A stretch of DNA of 64,000 nucleotides from Pogonophryne albipinna (Eukaryota > Chordata > Actinopteri > Perciformes > Artedidraconidae), in assembly GCA_028583405.1 (NCBI GenBank), contig CM053253.1, positions 10,985,112 to 11,049,111 of the forward strand, given 5' to 3'. Positions 22,915-35,529 of the stretch are shown here, one piece after another. The notes under the pieces are model-generated. The model saw only the letters and a program-made list of their open reading frames with translations. It searched no databases and had not been told where the DNA came from. Position numbers and translations under genes: made by a program. How positions within the stretch are numbered: the first letter of the stretch is position 1; each line of letters starts with the position of its first letter.

Positions 22915-23642
22915 TAGGGGTGTAACGGTATCCGTATTCGTCCCGTACCGTCACGGTTCGGACGTCACGGTTCGGACGTCAGGGTTCGGCACATGCAGTC
23001 ACACGGCGAATACGCCTTTTTTTACGAGTGGGGAAAAAAGTCTGTCACTCAGGGCAGTATTACACTATATATAATCCAGGGGGCGGTATTGCGCCTAAAA
23101 GCCAGCTGCCCGTAAATAACAAATGAAGAACAAGAACAAAACACAACAAAACGAACACCATATATGAAGAAGAACATTTAGTAGCCTAGCTATGGCGAGT
23201 TCACACAACACACAGGAGCTAGAAGACCCACCTGCTTCTTTTAAATCAGCTGTGTGGGAACATTTCGGGTTCCCTGTGGACTACAACAATGATGGGGTGC
23301 GAGTTGTGGATCGGACGAGGACGGTGTGTCGGCGTTGTTCGACAGCGGTGCGGTATGCTAGTGGTAACACGTCAAACATGTATAAATAATAAGGCCATCT
23401 GAGTGTGTGTGTTACTGTTTGTGGTTTGTTTTTAACTGTAATACAGTTAATGATTCCAAATGTTAGAGTTCCTTATTTTCATACCAAAACTTGCACGACT
23501 GTTAAAAATAAATAACAGCAAAAAAATTATGCATTTGGAACTTTTTTTTGCTTTTCCTTGTTGTACCGAACCCGTACCGAACCATGACCCCCAAACCGAG
23601 GTATGAACCGAACCGTGACTTCTGTGAACCGTTACACCCCTA
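22915..23642 (+). mobile_element. non-autonomous hAT nested in Harbinger-like copy 2
   Basis: The terminal repeats TAGGGGTGTAACGG are present at both ends, inverted. Perfect 8-bp duplications ATAGCCCT lie at 22907-22914 and 23643-23650. The sub-terminal sequence is rich in CCGTACCGA/TCACGGTTCGG motifs, as expected for sub-terminal transposase-binding repeats of hATs. It carries only the BED-finger start of a transposase. Confidence 0.92.
23192..23389 (+). pseudogene. BED-type zinc-finger start of a hAT transposase
   Basis: A 65-codon frame starts MASSHNTQELEDPPASFKSA and continues with VWEHFGF, V-x-D, and VCRRCSTAVRYASGNTSNM. The aromatic W-x-H-F start, the C-x2-C pair and the G-N-T-S-N-M block are hallmarks of BED fingers in hAT transposases. 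The frame stops just before the two histidines that would complete the finger, and no catalytic domain follows within the element, so this is a truncated remnant. It binds no DNA as it stands. Confidence 0.75.
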
Positions 23643-24403
23643 ATAGCCCTTATTAAAAACATTCGGTCCTCAAGTTGTAAAATGTGCTAATAACGTTATT
23701 CTGAGAGTTATTTTCCTCGGCATTATGAACGCGCATCTAACCCACGGGACCGCGCTGCCCGGCATGTTCATGTGACGTGTTCAGTACTACAGGAGTTTTA
23801 ACTTTACCCATGGATGCACAATAAGAACGGATTATATGATTATATGAATACTTTCGTGACGTTTCGCTCTCTCAAAAGTTGGGCCATTTTGTCTTCATGC
23901 GCCAATGAGCAACTCTCATAGGAATTAACGAGGCCCCGCCTCTGACGTTGTATCCAGTTCTTAATTTACATCCATGCGTAAAACTCAGAAAAGTTTTGTG
24001 AAGCCGCCATTTTATTTGCTCGCATTAGCATTATTAGCATTAGCATTAGCCCAGCGCACCAACGGAGAGAGACTAACTTATAGCAACACAAAATAAAACA
24101 TGGGAGCGGTGGAGTGATGAGGAGGTGTCAGCGCTTCTGGCGATTTACTCGGAAGGCTTCTACTGAAGCCAGTCCCCAACTCTGGGGACTTCCGGCCGGG
24201 GACTTCGGTTGGCAGTATACCCAAATCAGAATAAGCAGAAGTGACGTCAGCGGCTTCATTTGCGTAATCCTCCCTCAGGGACTAATTCCGGTGTGAACGC
24301 GATCTACTAGATAGTTCCGGAACTAAAGATTTCCGGGGAACTAAGTTCCGGGAACTATTCCTGGGAAAAGTACTTGATGTGAAAGCGCCTAATATCTTAT
24401 ATC

Positions 24404-24500
24404 AAGGTTCAAGGTTCAAGGCTTTTATTTGTCATACGTACATAGCTACAGTGTATTATGTCGATGCAAATCTTAGGTCACAGGTTCCACCAATATATTT
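24404..24500 (-). repeat. 3' tail of a dispersed LINE-like repeat
   Basis: This is the reverse complement of the tail at 74-156, with a short tandem AAGGTTC duplication at the end. It lies directly beside the probable solo LTR at 24505. Confidence 0.5.
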
Positions 24501-24504
24501 GCAC

Positions 24505-24823
24505 TGTTACAACCCGGCTCCTGGGCTGTAACATAAAGCAGGGAGGCGAGACGAGAGGTAAGAATATAACAGTTTTATTCTTAATCACAAACAACTGAAC
24601 GGACACCAGCAATAGGTCCCCGAAGCTGGCGCAGAGAGAGTGCCCAGAGGAGTGAGAGCGACGTATCCGGCTTGCTCCTCCTATATTCTTTTGGCAGCAT
24701 AGCTCACCCGGCAGGTGCGGCTCATCAGCACAGGAACCTGTAAACACCCACAAACCACACACACAAACAGACAAACCTCACACAAACAGACGGCACCCCA
24801 TGTGGTGTGGAGGGGTCATCACA
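24505..24823 (-). mobile_element. probable solo LTR
   Basis: Read on the minus strand, the 319-bp block begins TGTGATGACCCCTCC and ends GGTTGTAACA (TG...CA). It has an AATAAA at 24574-24579 about 70 bp before the end. These are features of a retrotransposon LTR. I found no clean 4-6 bp target duplication, no adjoining primer-binding site and no internal coding region, so the call is tentative. Confidence 0.42.
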
Positions 24824-26217
24824 GAATTACATTTATAAATGTCACTTTGGACGACTTTGGACGGATGTTTTTTCATAAACAAATGTGAATTAGTGACAGT
24901 GTGACAACTATTTGAAAAGTTTTAACATTGGCCAAACACCAGGCAAGATCGATATACCAAACTTTACTACCAGGCGCAGCGTGTGACGCAGCAGCCTCTT
25001 CTGAGAGAACATAATGAGACTGAGACCGCCTCAACCCCCCAGAAGAAGGGGGACAAGAATTGGGGAAGTGGCCATTTGTCACTGCTCACCACTAACCTCC
25101 AAATGGCGTTGCGTCTGGTGTGTTCGGTTCGTAAGATAGTCTTTAGGTTCACACTAATTTCAAAAGCAGAGTTATTAAGAATGCCTGTACAGTCATGCCA
25201 TGGGGGGAAGTTATGCACAGTCAATGTTTTAGGTGTTTCAAACATTTCACAACAATATTGATAAAAGTGACACTTCTGTTATATCATTACATGTAAACAC
25301 ACTGTGAAGTGCACATAAGATGATCCTGCTGATACTAGCCGGAGGGGCAGGCTGTAATGAAAGTCACAGCTATCTCCGGTATGTTGTTCAAAGGCAATAC
25401 GATTTGTGGCTTAACCACAATCTGCACCCCAGGACCTTGTTGTGCCCCTCTTGTCCATCATCATGAAAGAGGGCAGAGACACATTTCCTAAAAAATACAC
25501 ATTTAACGCACTAGTTCCTCTGTATCCTTAAGGTTGCTGTGAGACCTGTTCTTAAGTCTTGAGGGTGTTTTTAGGTTAATGAAGACTATTAAGGTGCATT
25601 ATCTATTCATCACTAACTCATCAAGAAAATAGGCTTTAAATGATGATAAAATGCACCCATTTAGATACCTGATTAATACATTAGCAACAGCCTATACTGT
25701 TTTTATAACTGTTGCTAAACATTTGTTAGGGTATTTATTCTGGCCAACTTTTAAGAACTGAGCGCAAAATGCAGGATTTCATTTTTTTGGGAATATTCTT
25801 CACTTGAACTGAAATATTCGGATGGTTTCCCTGCAACAACAAAAAGGAGGACAGCAGAGAGTTATTTTTTTGTAATGGCTCTGAGTGAAGACTGTGTGTG
25901 ACTGTAGCAGTTTGAGATCCCTGGTAATATCTGGTGTCTGTGGCTCTCTATCTCTCAGTGAATCCTGCTCCATCAACCAACAGAACACGCTTCAGCGAGA
26001 CCATGATACTTAACCATCCACTTAACAAGATGGCACAGCAGCAGCAATCTAGAAAAAAAGGGTCTGAGAGTGCCTATCAGTCTTTGAACTACTGCTTTAA
26101 CTGCAATGCAGCAGAAGACTCACTTAATACAGAAGATGGCAGATAAGCCATGTGAAATTCAGATATATTTATTGCAGATGTATGGAGCAGCAACTATTTT
26201 TTTAAAACGGGTTGGTA
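24824..26217. other. intergenic DNA, no gene recognised
   Basis: The segment at about 24970-25250 looks like decayed repeat sequence on both strands but could not be placed. The rest shows nothing. Confidence 0.3.
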
Positions 26218-26366
26218 CGGAAAAGGATTAGGGCCACATGAAAAAAAAAGTATGGACGTGAATTTCTTTTTTCAGAATTCTGACATTTTTCTCAGAACCC
26301 AAAAATAAAATTTATTTTCTTCACATCCCCTAATTTTTTTTTTCATGTCGCCCTAATCCTCTTCCG
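26218..26366. mobile_element. 149-bp foldback MITE with TA flanks
   Basis: CGGAAAAGGATTAGGGCCAC at the left is inverted at the right (CGGAAGAGGATTAGGGCGAC read inward). The arms continue through poly-A/poly-T stretches. TA dinucleotides flank both ends (26216-26217 and 26367-26368), as in mariner-type MITEs. It has no coding capacity. Confidence 0.75.
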
Positions 26367-26368
26367 TA

Positions 26369-27500
26369 GGTTGGTTCTCCTGTGAATGTAAAATAATACG
26401 ACAAATGAGCATTTACCTCTTTTTATCCAATGCTAAATGACTTTTTTTTAATAGTTTTTTTGTTGGACTTTAATGAATAGAAAAGGGAAATTGAGAAACC
26501 GCACTACCCCCTTCCCCACCACTCACATGCTTTAGAGACCATATTTGAAAATGTCAAGTTAAGGTCATAATAAAGCCTAGTAATGAAGGTGATTGCAAAT
26601 TGATTTTTCCCAAATCAATTTCTTCACCTTCGCCAGCAGAGCTACTGGCAACCGTCCATTATACTCTACCGTCTTCCTTTTCATCTACTAATTATTTTCT
26701 TTTCCCATACAGAATCATGACACCCAATTTGGCACTTCTTTTGACATCAATCAAGTGTAGGCTAGACTGAACAAATTAAATAGAGATGACAGGCTCAGCT
26801 CTTAGGACAACCTGACAAACATATCTTCTTCAGTCTTCTTTTTTCTTATTTGCCAACATTTCAAACCAGTGAACCTGTCAAGATAGAAACAGCTTTAGCT
26901 GACGCTATCGGCACCTTTCCCTTCTCATCTGTTCCTGTCAGGGGTCACAAGGACCGGACCAATCTAACACTTTCTAATCAAGCGGTCACCCTTTATCATC
27001 TCCAACTGACAGCTTTAAGTAGCCATAAATAAGCGGGGGCCAAGCTCCTCATTTGTCATGTGAAGGCCTGCTTGCTGTATATCTCCCCCTTTAGAGACCG
27101 TAGCTCTTCTCTACAGCTCCTGCCTTAAGTAGGCAATGCTGGGGAATGATGACAACAAATAACTCTGTGATAATAATGGGCCTTTGCTCCTCAATGATGA
27201 TGAAAGAAATACCCTCATAAAAAATACCTTTTTAAGCTTTCATTTTATTAAACAACAGAGCCTCCATTAACATCACAGAATGTATATTGTGGTGGACCGC
27301 TGTGGGAACTTTCCGTCTGCCAGGGAAAAATATGTAATTACATGTAATGTATCGCCCTGTACATTACCAGGGAAATGTTTTCTACTCTCATCTTTTCTGG
27401 TTTCAAACTCAGCTAGGTATATGCTGTATTATGATCCAACAAACCCACATACAAACTTCAAACATCCAACAGCATCTATATATAGATATATATGCTTGTG
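26369..27500. other. intergenic DNA, nothing identified
   Basis: AT-rich sequence without recognisable exons, RNA genes or transposon ends. Confidence 0.3.
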
Positions 27501-27622
27501 GCTCTATAGTTTGCACTATACTGTATGTTGCATTATCATCTGTTGTTTGTGTAACAGGTCTGGTGCATAAACTATACCTAACACATTGTTAGTGAGGCAG
27601 TTTGAAACCATTGGTTCCTCAA
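27501..27622 (+). repeat. 122-bp repeat, copy A, with inverted core
   Basis: Nearly identical to the reverse complement of 33074-33195, except that the central 24 bp (27556-27579, AGGT...ACCT) are in the opposite orientation relative to the flanks. No terminal inverted repeats or target duplication were found, so its class is unknown. Confidence 0.85.
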
Positions 27623-27633
27623 GTCATTCATTC

Positions 27634-28018
27634 AAAGGGGTCCATTACAGTTTTTGGGGTTATCCCTTTCCTGTTTTTATTGTGCATGTTAATGGTCTTC
27701 AAAGGCTAAAATCCCCAAGTTCCCTCCAGAAGGAGTTTCTCTCCCACACACTTTTTGGACTCGTGACATCACAATGTTACTGTCTACTTGCTAGCCCTCC
27801 AATACATTGAACATGATAGGCTAAGGGGCGGGACATCTCTAAGTGGTTGATCAATCAAAATCAGAGCACACTGAGCTCTGGTTTCAGATAGAGGGTGAAA
27901 AGAAGTGCAGCGCACACAAATAAAGACCTTTTTAAACATTAAAGCATGCAACATGTCACAGTAGAATACATTTAGAATACAAATATGAACCTGATAAGGA
28001 GCATAATATGTTCTCCTT
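27634..28018 (-). mobile_element. diverged MITE related to 38629-39013
   Basis: The reverse complement aligns along its length with the MITE at 38629-39013. Shared blocks include CATGCTTTAATG, CTTTTCACCCTCT, TGAAACCAGAGC, GATGTCCCGCCCCT and GTGATGTCAC. The terminal TTAA flanks are not preserved here. Confidence 0.65.
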
Positions 28019-31000
28019 ATAAATGTGTCATTCAGTGCTTAGTAATACGTTTGTGGAGAAAAAATGTAATTTGAGGTGCAAAATCACAATTTGTCATCCC
28101 ACATTTGATATGCAGACACTTTAATAAATCGCTGGTGTAAACTGTGAAAAGGTAATTGTAAGCTTCATACCCAGCGGCTGGCTGAAACACACCCTGACTG
28201 ATTCTGTGATGTAATGCACATTAAAGTTAGAGATATAACAAGCAGCTACACAAAGCTATGACATTTAACAAATCTTTATTTTGAATCTCAGTCACACAGG
28301 TGGAAATAATCAGACGACACGCTCTATCCAGGCATGGCCATACACTTTAAGATGACATGATTTCAGAAACTCTTTTAAAGTTTTCCTACAAGGCTCTGCA
28401 GGGAGCAGGTTGTCCTTGTCCTCAGTTCAGTCCTTGGCACATCCTGTCAACATGTTACAAGGCTGCTAGTTTGCTAACGTGGCTAAAACCCCTCATTGAT
28501 CCCTTCAAATAAAACGACAAACTTGGCATTGTTCATAACATTACTTTTGAATAAAAAATTTTTTCAAATAACTAAAATGCTATATGAAATACCTAAACAC
28601 GTGTGACATTGTCTGCCCTTTTATTACAAATGTGAATTGTCATCATGACAACATGATACCATTACATGATGGTACAGTAATAAACATATAATGTCTTAGT
28701 GAAATACCATTCTGGAATAAGCATGCATGGACAGTAAATGTAGAACTGAACCAAAAGTACATTTCCGATATATAATTTGTGGATTAGCTAGACAAAAATT
28801 GTTCTGCCGTAACTATGAGAGATGTAAGCATGCAACTAGGAAAGGCAATACAAAGAAAGGGACAAGGAAGAAAAAGCTTAATTTAAATCCACCCTGAGAG
28901 CTTTCACAACCCCACACTTTCTTTTACTCCTCATAGCCTGAGAGCCTGCGGAAATGTTCCACAGTTGGTAATGGAAAATGTAGCCTTGTACTGTTTCTGT
29001 ATAACCATAACCTGAAAATACTGCAAAACGTGGGCGGAGGCACTTTTTCTAAACGTTATCACAAATACCATTTATAGTTGCAATTTCTCTCCATTCAGCA
29101 CCTGAATCGCCAGCTTTCAAAGGTGACCTCTCAAATGTCAGGCATCAGATTTTCCTGATAGAGAAGAGAGAAACGTTTACACAGCTGGGTAGTTGAGACT
29201 GACCAGCACCCTCCCAAGACAATTGTTTCCGCAGTTGCTCAAAAATTACGCGGGTCTGTTCATTTGACAAACCCCTCTTGCGGCGTAGATATTATAGTGA
29301 TGACGTTAGTAGTATAAAGTTAACATCGGGCCACAAAGTCTGAAGATGGAAGAATTTTGGGTGGATGGATGGGTTGATGGGACATACAATAATGGGGAAT
29401 GCTTCTTTTTGTATCCTGTTTTTCTATATTGAACCCAAACCATGTTGTTTATGTGCTTGAACCTTAGCAGAAGAACCGTTTTATCTTCAAAACTGCTGTG
29501 TGGTTAAAAGTGGCTTCAGATCAGAATTAGGATGAATGTATTGATCAATTTGGAGATCTGCTGCAAAAAGCCAGATTTATTGGTTTTGTAATTTATGCGT
29601 TTTATGGGTCCACATCACCTGTATTGATTGTCAGGATCATATTATTAAATGCAATCCATCATATAAAAGAGTTTATGATAAACCTTATATATCTAATTTC
29701 ATGGGGTCACTGTGAGATCACAGTTTTGTTCATTGGACTGAATGGTATTCAATCATGGACACACAAAGGGATTGCTTAATATTAGCTTTCAGAGGCCATC
29801 CACTTGCAGAGGTTTGCATGAGGATTTCACAAGAAAGTGGTAATCATCCGAGACAACTCCACCGGATTACCTCTTGTTGAAAAGCAATTTATGAAGTGGA
29901 TGGGTGCCCAGGTCGGAGCCCCCTGAGACAGCTTCTTCATTATGCACTGCTGATCACAGTTTAAAGAGGAGAAAAAGGGCCGACAAGGTTATATTGTCTC
30001 TGGTAGTCTGTGAAGAACAACCTAGAAACACATATTTTAAATCACAGACTAGTTATGTCTGAATTAACATTTATTCATATAATTGGATACAACAATTGGA
30101 TGATAATGGCGTACAGTGCCACCTTTACACCTGAACACAGAACACATGAGATGATTTCAAGCAGAGACAGTAATACAGATAACACTATCCCCACAAGATT
30201 TAAAAAAAATTAAATGTTTTGACCCACCCAGTGTTAGATGCCTTTTCTCGATCGAAAAGAGTAGGCCTATGGAGGTAAATGAGATCTTCAATATGTTGGC
30301 AAGAGGAGGGTCTAATAAAAGTAAAAGTTTGGAATCTTATGAAAAGGTTACTTCACACTTAATCAAAAACTTTCAAGACAACGAACACCAGGAGTTGGAA
30401 AAAAGTGACCTTCAGGGGACAACCCAAGTGCAACTGACTGAGATTCACTGTTTTTCAACATACTTCTTAGACATCATCAGGCATATTAATGTTTCTCATG
30501 TTCCTTATAAATGCCCCATGCCAAATTTGACTTAAATAAAAAAGACTACAAATGCGCACACACACTGGCTGCATCTCACTTCGGTTAAATGAAATCCTTG
30601 CGTCCCTCATCTCCCCATGTGAATCACAGCTGGCACACAAACACACACACACAGAACAATTTGACACATTTCCCGCTCTTATGTGCCAATCCCCCCACAC
30701 GGATCACACCTGGCACATGCAATACATGTTCAGTGTCTATTCTTTGTATATTTACTGCAGTTTTTCATGTATACCAGTAGTCTGATACAATATTTACAGT
30801 TTGAAAGGGTGTTAAATGAAATTTGGTGATGATTAATGGTTTTTGTGTTAATGTAATAGCAGTTAAAACAGGACCGGTCAAATTTGACCGCGGACACCAA
30901 AGTAAGGGAGGGAAAATGAAGACAATAGGAGGGTTAAATAAAATAAGAACTAATTCTCAAAAAAGATAAACGCCATTCTTAAAATGTATAAACGAACAAT

Positions 31001-33073
31001 AGTTTGATTAATATTGATTAGAGTGCACAATAGAAATAAAATAATTGAGAGAAGAAAAAGAGATATGTTATCTATCAAAACCCAGTTAGATTAACATTCA
31101 TTGGATTGCACACTTTGTTTGTTTGTGTGGATATGTAGCACATTAACATTTTAAATAGTACTTAATGACTGACTGAATGGAAATGACAATAAATGAAAAT
31201 GTAAAACGAAAAAAGCGATCATGAAAATGTTTCCAATAAATGAATAAAATGATTTTTGACCACTTTGTTGTTCAGACATATCACATATTTGTAACTAAAT
31301 GATACATGAAAAAAAAAAACACTGTATAAACTGAGCAGTGACTCCTGTGAGTTTCATGTGTTTTCTTCACTCCGCTGGTAGACTGCTCTCATGTCAAGAA
31401 GCAACAGATCAGTGCATGCGCTGCATCGTCCAATCAGTGAGCGATACACAGTAAGGGGTCGGGGCGAGTGTCTGAGGATTTCACTGGAGGATGGTCTGGT
31501 AGTTCCTCGATCCTCGATCCTCAGCACAAATAAGGCCACTGGGACGCTACTCAAGATGGAGCAGACAAATCAACTTCCGGTGATACCGAGACCGAGGAGC
31601 GAGGAAATGAGAAATAACCGAAGTGAGACGCTGTCAGCTAACTGACTTGAGCTGTTTTTACATGCCTAATTGATTGAATGATTGCTATGTGTAAGCACAG
31701 CTGCAGCAGTTACTCCGTGCTAAAGCTAACGATGAGAATTTGAACAATCCTAAGTAGTAGGAAAGCTCAAACTATTTTTTTCAAGTGAATCAGAGCAAAC
31801 ATCTTTCACATTTTTGGGGCATTTCTAATGTATTACACAAAAATATTTCTATTTGAAATGTCTGTTTTATATTCACGTAGTCATAAGTGTATGGCTTAAA
31901 ACAACTACCTCCACAGAGGAGGAAATGCTTTTAAAATGTGGTCTGCAACCTCATGTTAAACTCTGCCCGTTAGAAATTGAGTGGATTTGATAAGAATATA
32001 ATAGTAACTTAGACTCAAGTGATTCTTAGTAAAGTTTAAACCAAGTTCTCTCCACCTTCAATAGACGGTATGTCGGATTTTTGGAGTAGAGGTCAAATTC
32101 ATTCAGATTCACTGACCGGTACACAAATGCCCCCATCTGTTGGTCGGGTGAAAATACATCCTTCAGAATGAATGGACAGAAATGATATGCTGCTGCCAGT
32201 CAGAGAGAGCACTTCAGAGGCACCAGGGAGTATGTTTGCTGCCCTGCTGACACTTAGAGTGGATGCCTCCTCTACAGCCCATTTACCCCTCATCTCAGCG
32301 TGATGAGTTTGACGGCAGACCTGTTTTTAGCACATGCAAACCATGCTCGAAGTTGATGGTGACTGACATTTCTGCTGTCAAATGTAATGCGACTTGTGCT
32401 TATATTGGTACATAGTTATTTACAAAGAGCCACGTCAGTTGGTTCCATTTTCCATCTTGATCACATAAGATAAAAAATATTTTAAAGCATGATTTGTTTT
32501 CTTGTTTACCGACTTAGTAATCAGAGTCAATAGTACCTGCCCTCTTTTTCATTATGTTTTTAGCTATCATAAATGCTCTGTCTTGTAAATAAATGTTAGC
32601 GTTCCCTGAGCTGTCTTTAATGTACTTCCCTTACTCGATGAGCCTCCTGAGATTTCCACAACAATTAGTGAAACCACAATTTTCGCTCAATTTTCCAGTA
32701 AGTCAGCAATGAGAAATATTGAGTGAGGGATCACTAAAAATTATGTTTTGTGAGTTTTCTTTATCGTATCTCAAAAACATCATTTATCACAAAACATGTG
32801 TGCTATAAATACAGAGCTAAGGGAGATGCTAGAAAACGAAGGTAGATTCTCATAAAGTTTTGTGAAATGAATACAAACACATCACTATAGCACCACCTAT
32901 TGGACATGTATGAGTTTTGCCATGTGAAAACAAATGTAGTAATAAGGATTTAGGTAGTTTAAACATTGGTGAAAATTAAGCAAGTCAATGGAGTTTAAAG
33001 GTGTTGGTTTGTGGTTAGGGACGCCAACTCTTGAGCTGTTTTTGTTCCTATTCTGTTTTTCTGATTCCGATGT
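28019..33073. other. intergenic DNA, no gene recognised
   Basis: About 5 kb without a supported exon or transposon. A GC-richer block at about 31390-31650 includes a tandem CCTCGAT motif and short open frames, but nothing identifiable. A 16-bp palindrome is at 30875-30890. Confidence 0.35.
30875..30890. repeat. perfect 16-bp palindrome
   Basis: CGGTCAAATTTGACCG is perfectly self-complementary. The GGTCAAATTTGACC motif recurs in degraded fish repeats, so this may be a repeat relic rather than a protein site. Confidence 0.5.
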
Positions 33074-33195
33074 TTGAGGAACCAATGGTTTGAAACTGCC
33101 TCACTAACAATGTGTTAGATCTGGTGCATAAACTATACCTGTTACACAAACAACAGATGATAATGCAACATACAGTATAGTGCAAACTATAGAGC
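33074..33195 (-). repeat. 122-bp repeat, copy B, with inverted core
   Basis: Inverted partner of copy A at 27501-27622. The core at 33117-33140 (AGAT...ACCT) lies in the same plus-strand orientation as the core of copy A although the flanks are inverted. Confidence 0.85.
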
Positions 33196-33947
33196 ATTTC
33201 AATCATGTTCCCTTTCCAAATAATAAGCTGACATCTCACAGCAGGTGGACGACCATCATACTGGTAGACTGTAGCCTTAATTTTATCATTGAAAGATAAA
33301 CATGCAACAGAAGAAACCTGGGTTTTAACCTTGATTTTCAAGATGTATTCCCCTACAGTCAGAAATATTGGATATAAATGGATTTTTACAATTTGATGCA
33401 TCTTTTAATTCTCACTTGTTAAGGGAGCTGCTTCAAAGAAAAGGGAATCAGGAGAAACTGCTGAGCTTGAATGAACCCATCAGTCTTTACTGCTGCTACG
33501 CTAACCCTAATCTCTCAAACAATGAGAGAGACAATAAAAGTGTTAGAAAACGTATTCACTTTTGATACCTTCTGCTGAGGAATCAAAAAGTTGCTGGGGA
33601 TGTTCAAAGATTCAAGAATAATTTATTCGCATAGCATTGCAAAACCAAATTCAGTTGTAGCTTAGTCCATTATGCTATACACAAAAAACAAGTTTCAAGC
33701 GTCTGAAAATCCACTGAACTAAATACAACGCTTTCTTCTTCCATTTTGATGAGTTTATCTCTGTCATATACCATATCTGTTCATATAACAAAATGAAGAA
33801 CAAATCATAAAAATATGTAGCTAATTTCATTGAAGCTACCCTGCTCTGTACTACAGACTGTGAGTAGTTTATTATGTATTTATTAATTGATAAACATTAT
33901 ACTTGCTTAACATCCGCATGTCAGCATGTCATTATTTTCTTTATCTA

Positions 33948-35183
<1,236 letters not shown>

Positions 35184-35529
35184 TTACATTACATTTACAT
35201 TTCAAGTGCTACTCAACTGGCTTTAGATAAGCCAGTCCTTTGTTAGTATATAAGTGCTCTGTTAGCAGTTCATTGTTAGTAATTCTATCGCTCGAAGTGG
35301 AGTCAAAAGAGATGAGTTTTTAGTCTGCGCCAGAAGGTGTGTAAGCTTTCAGCTGTCCTGATGTCAATGGGGAGCTCATTCCACCATTTTGGAGCCAGGA
35401 TAGCAAACCCACGTGTTTTTGCTGATGGGAACTTGGGTCCCCCTCGCGGTGCGGGTGCAGCGAGCCGTTTGGCCGATGCAGAGCGGAGTGCACGTGCTGG
35501 GGTGTACGGTTTAACCATGTCCTGGATGT
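35184..35529 (-). mobile_element. 3' fragment of a non-LTR retrotransposon
   Basis: The minus strand encodes a LINE-like C-terminal end (35303-35518). It is followed by a 3' untranslated-like segment ending in a TTACATTTACATTAC-type sequence at 35184. The 5' part and the reverse-transcriptase domain are absent. Confidence 0.5.
35303..35518 (-). pseudogene. C-terminal fragment of a LINE polyprotein
   Basis: The frame includes APKWWNELPIDIRTAESLHT then FWRRLKTHLF. The pattern A-P-x-x-W-N-x-L-P-x-x-I-R-x-A-x-S-L...F...L-K-T-H-L-F is the usual C-terminal end of CR1/L2/Rex-type LINE proteins. No reverse transcriptase, endonuclease or start codon of a full gene is present, so this is a dead 5'-truncated insert. 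Confidence 0.55.

Larger units (their letters stand above)
22514..24390 (+). mobile_element. Harbinger-like element, copy 2, interrupted by a hAT
   Basis: The ends AGGCGCTTTCACACCGGAGT (left) and an inverted AGGCGCTTTCACATCAAGTA (right) are flanked by AAT at 22511-22513 and 24391-24393. A TA duplication is an equally possible reading. Near 24080-24169 it retains the same Myb/SANT-like start as copy 1 (TWERWSDEEVSALLAIY), but the initiating ATG is ATA and a stop follows after a few codons. A 728-bp hAT is inserted at 22915-23642. No Harbinger transposase is present, so it is non-autonomous. Confidence 0.75.
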
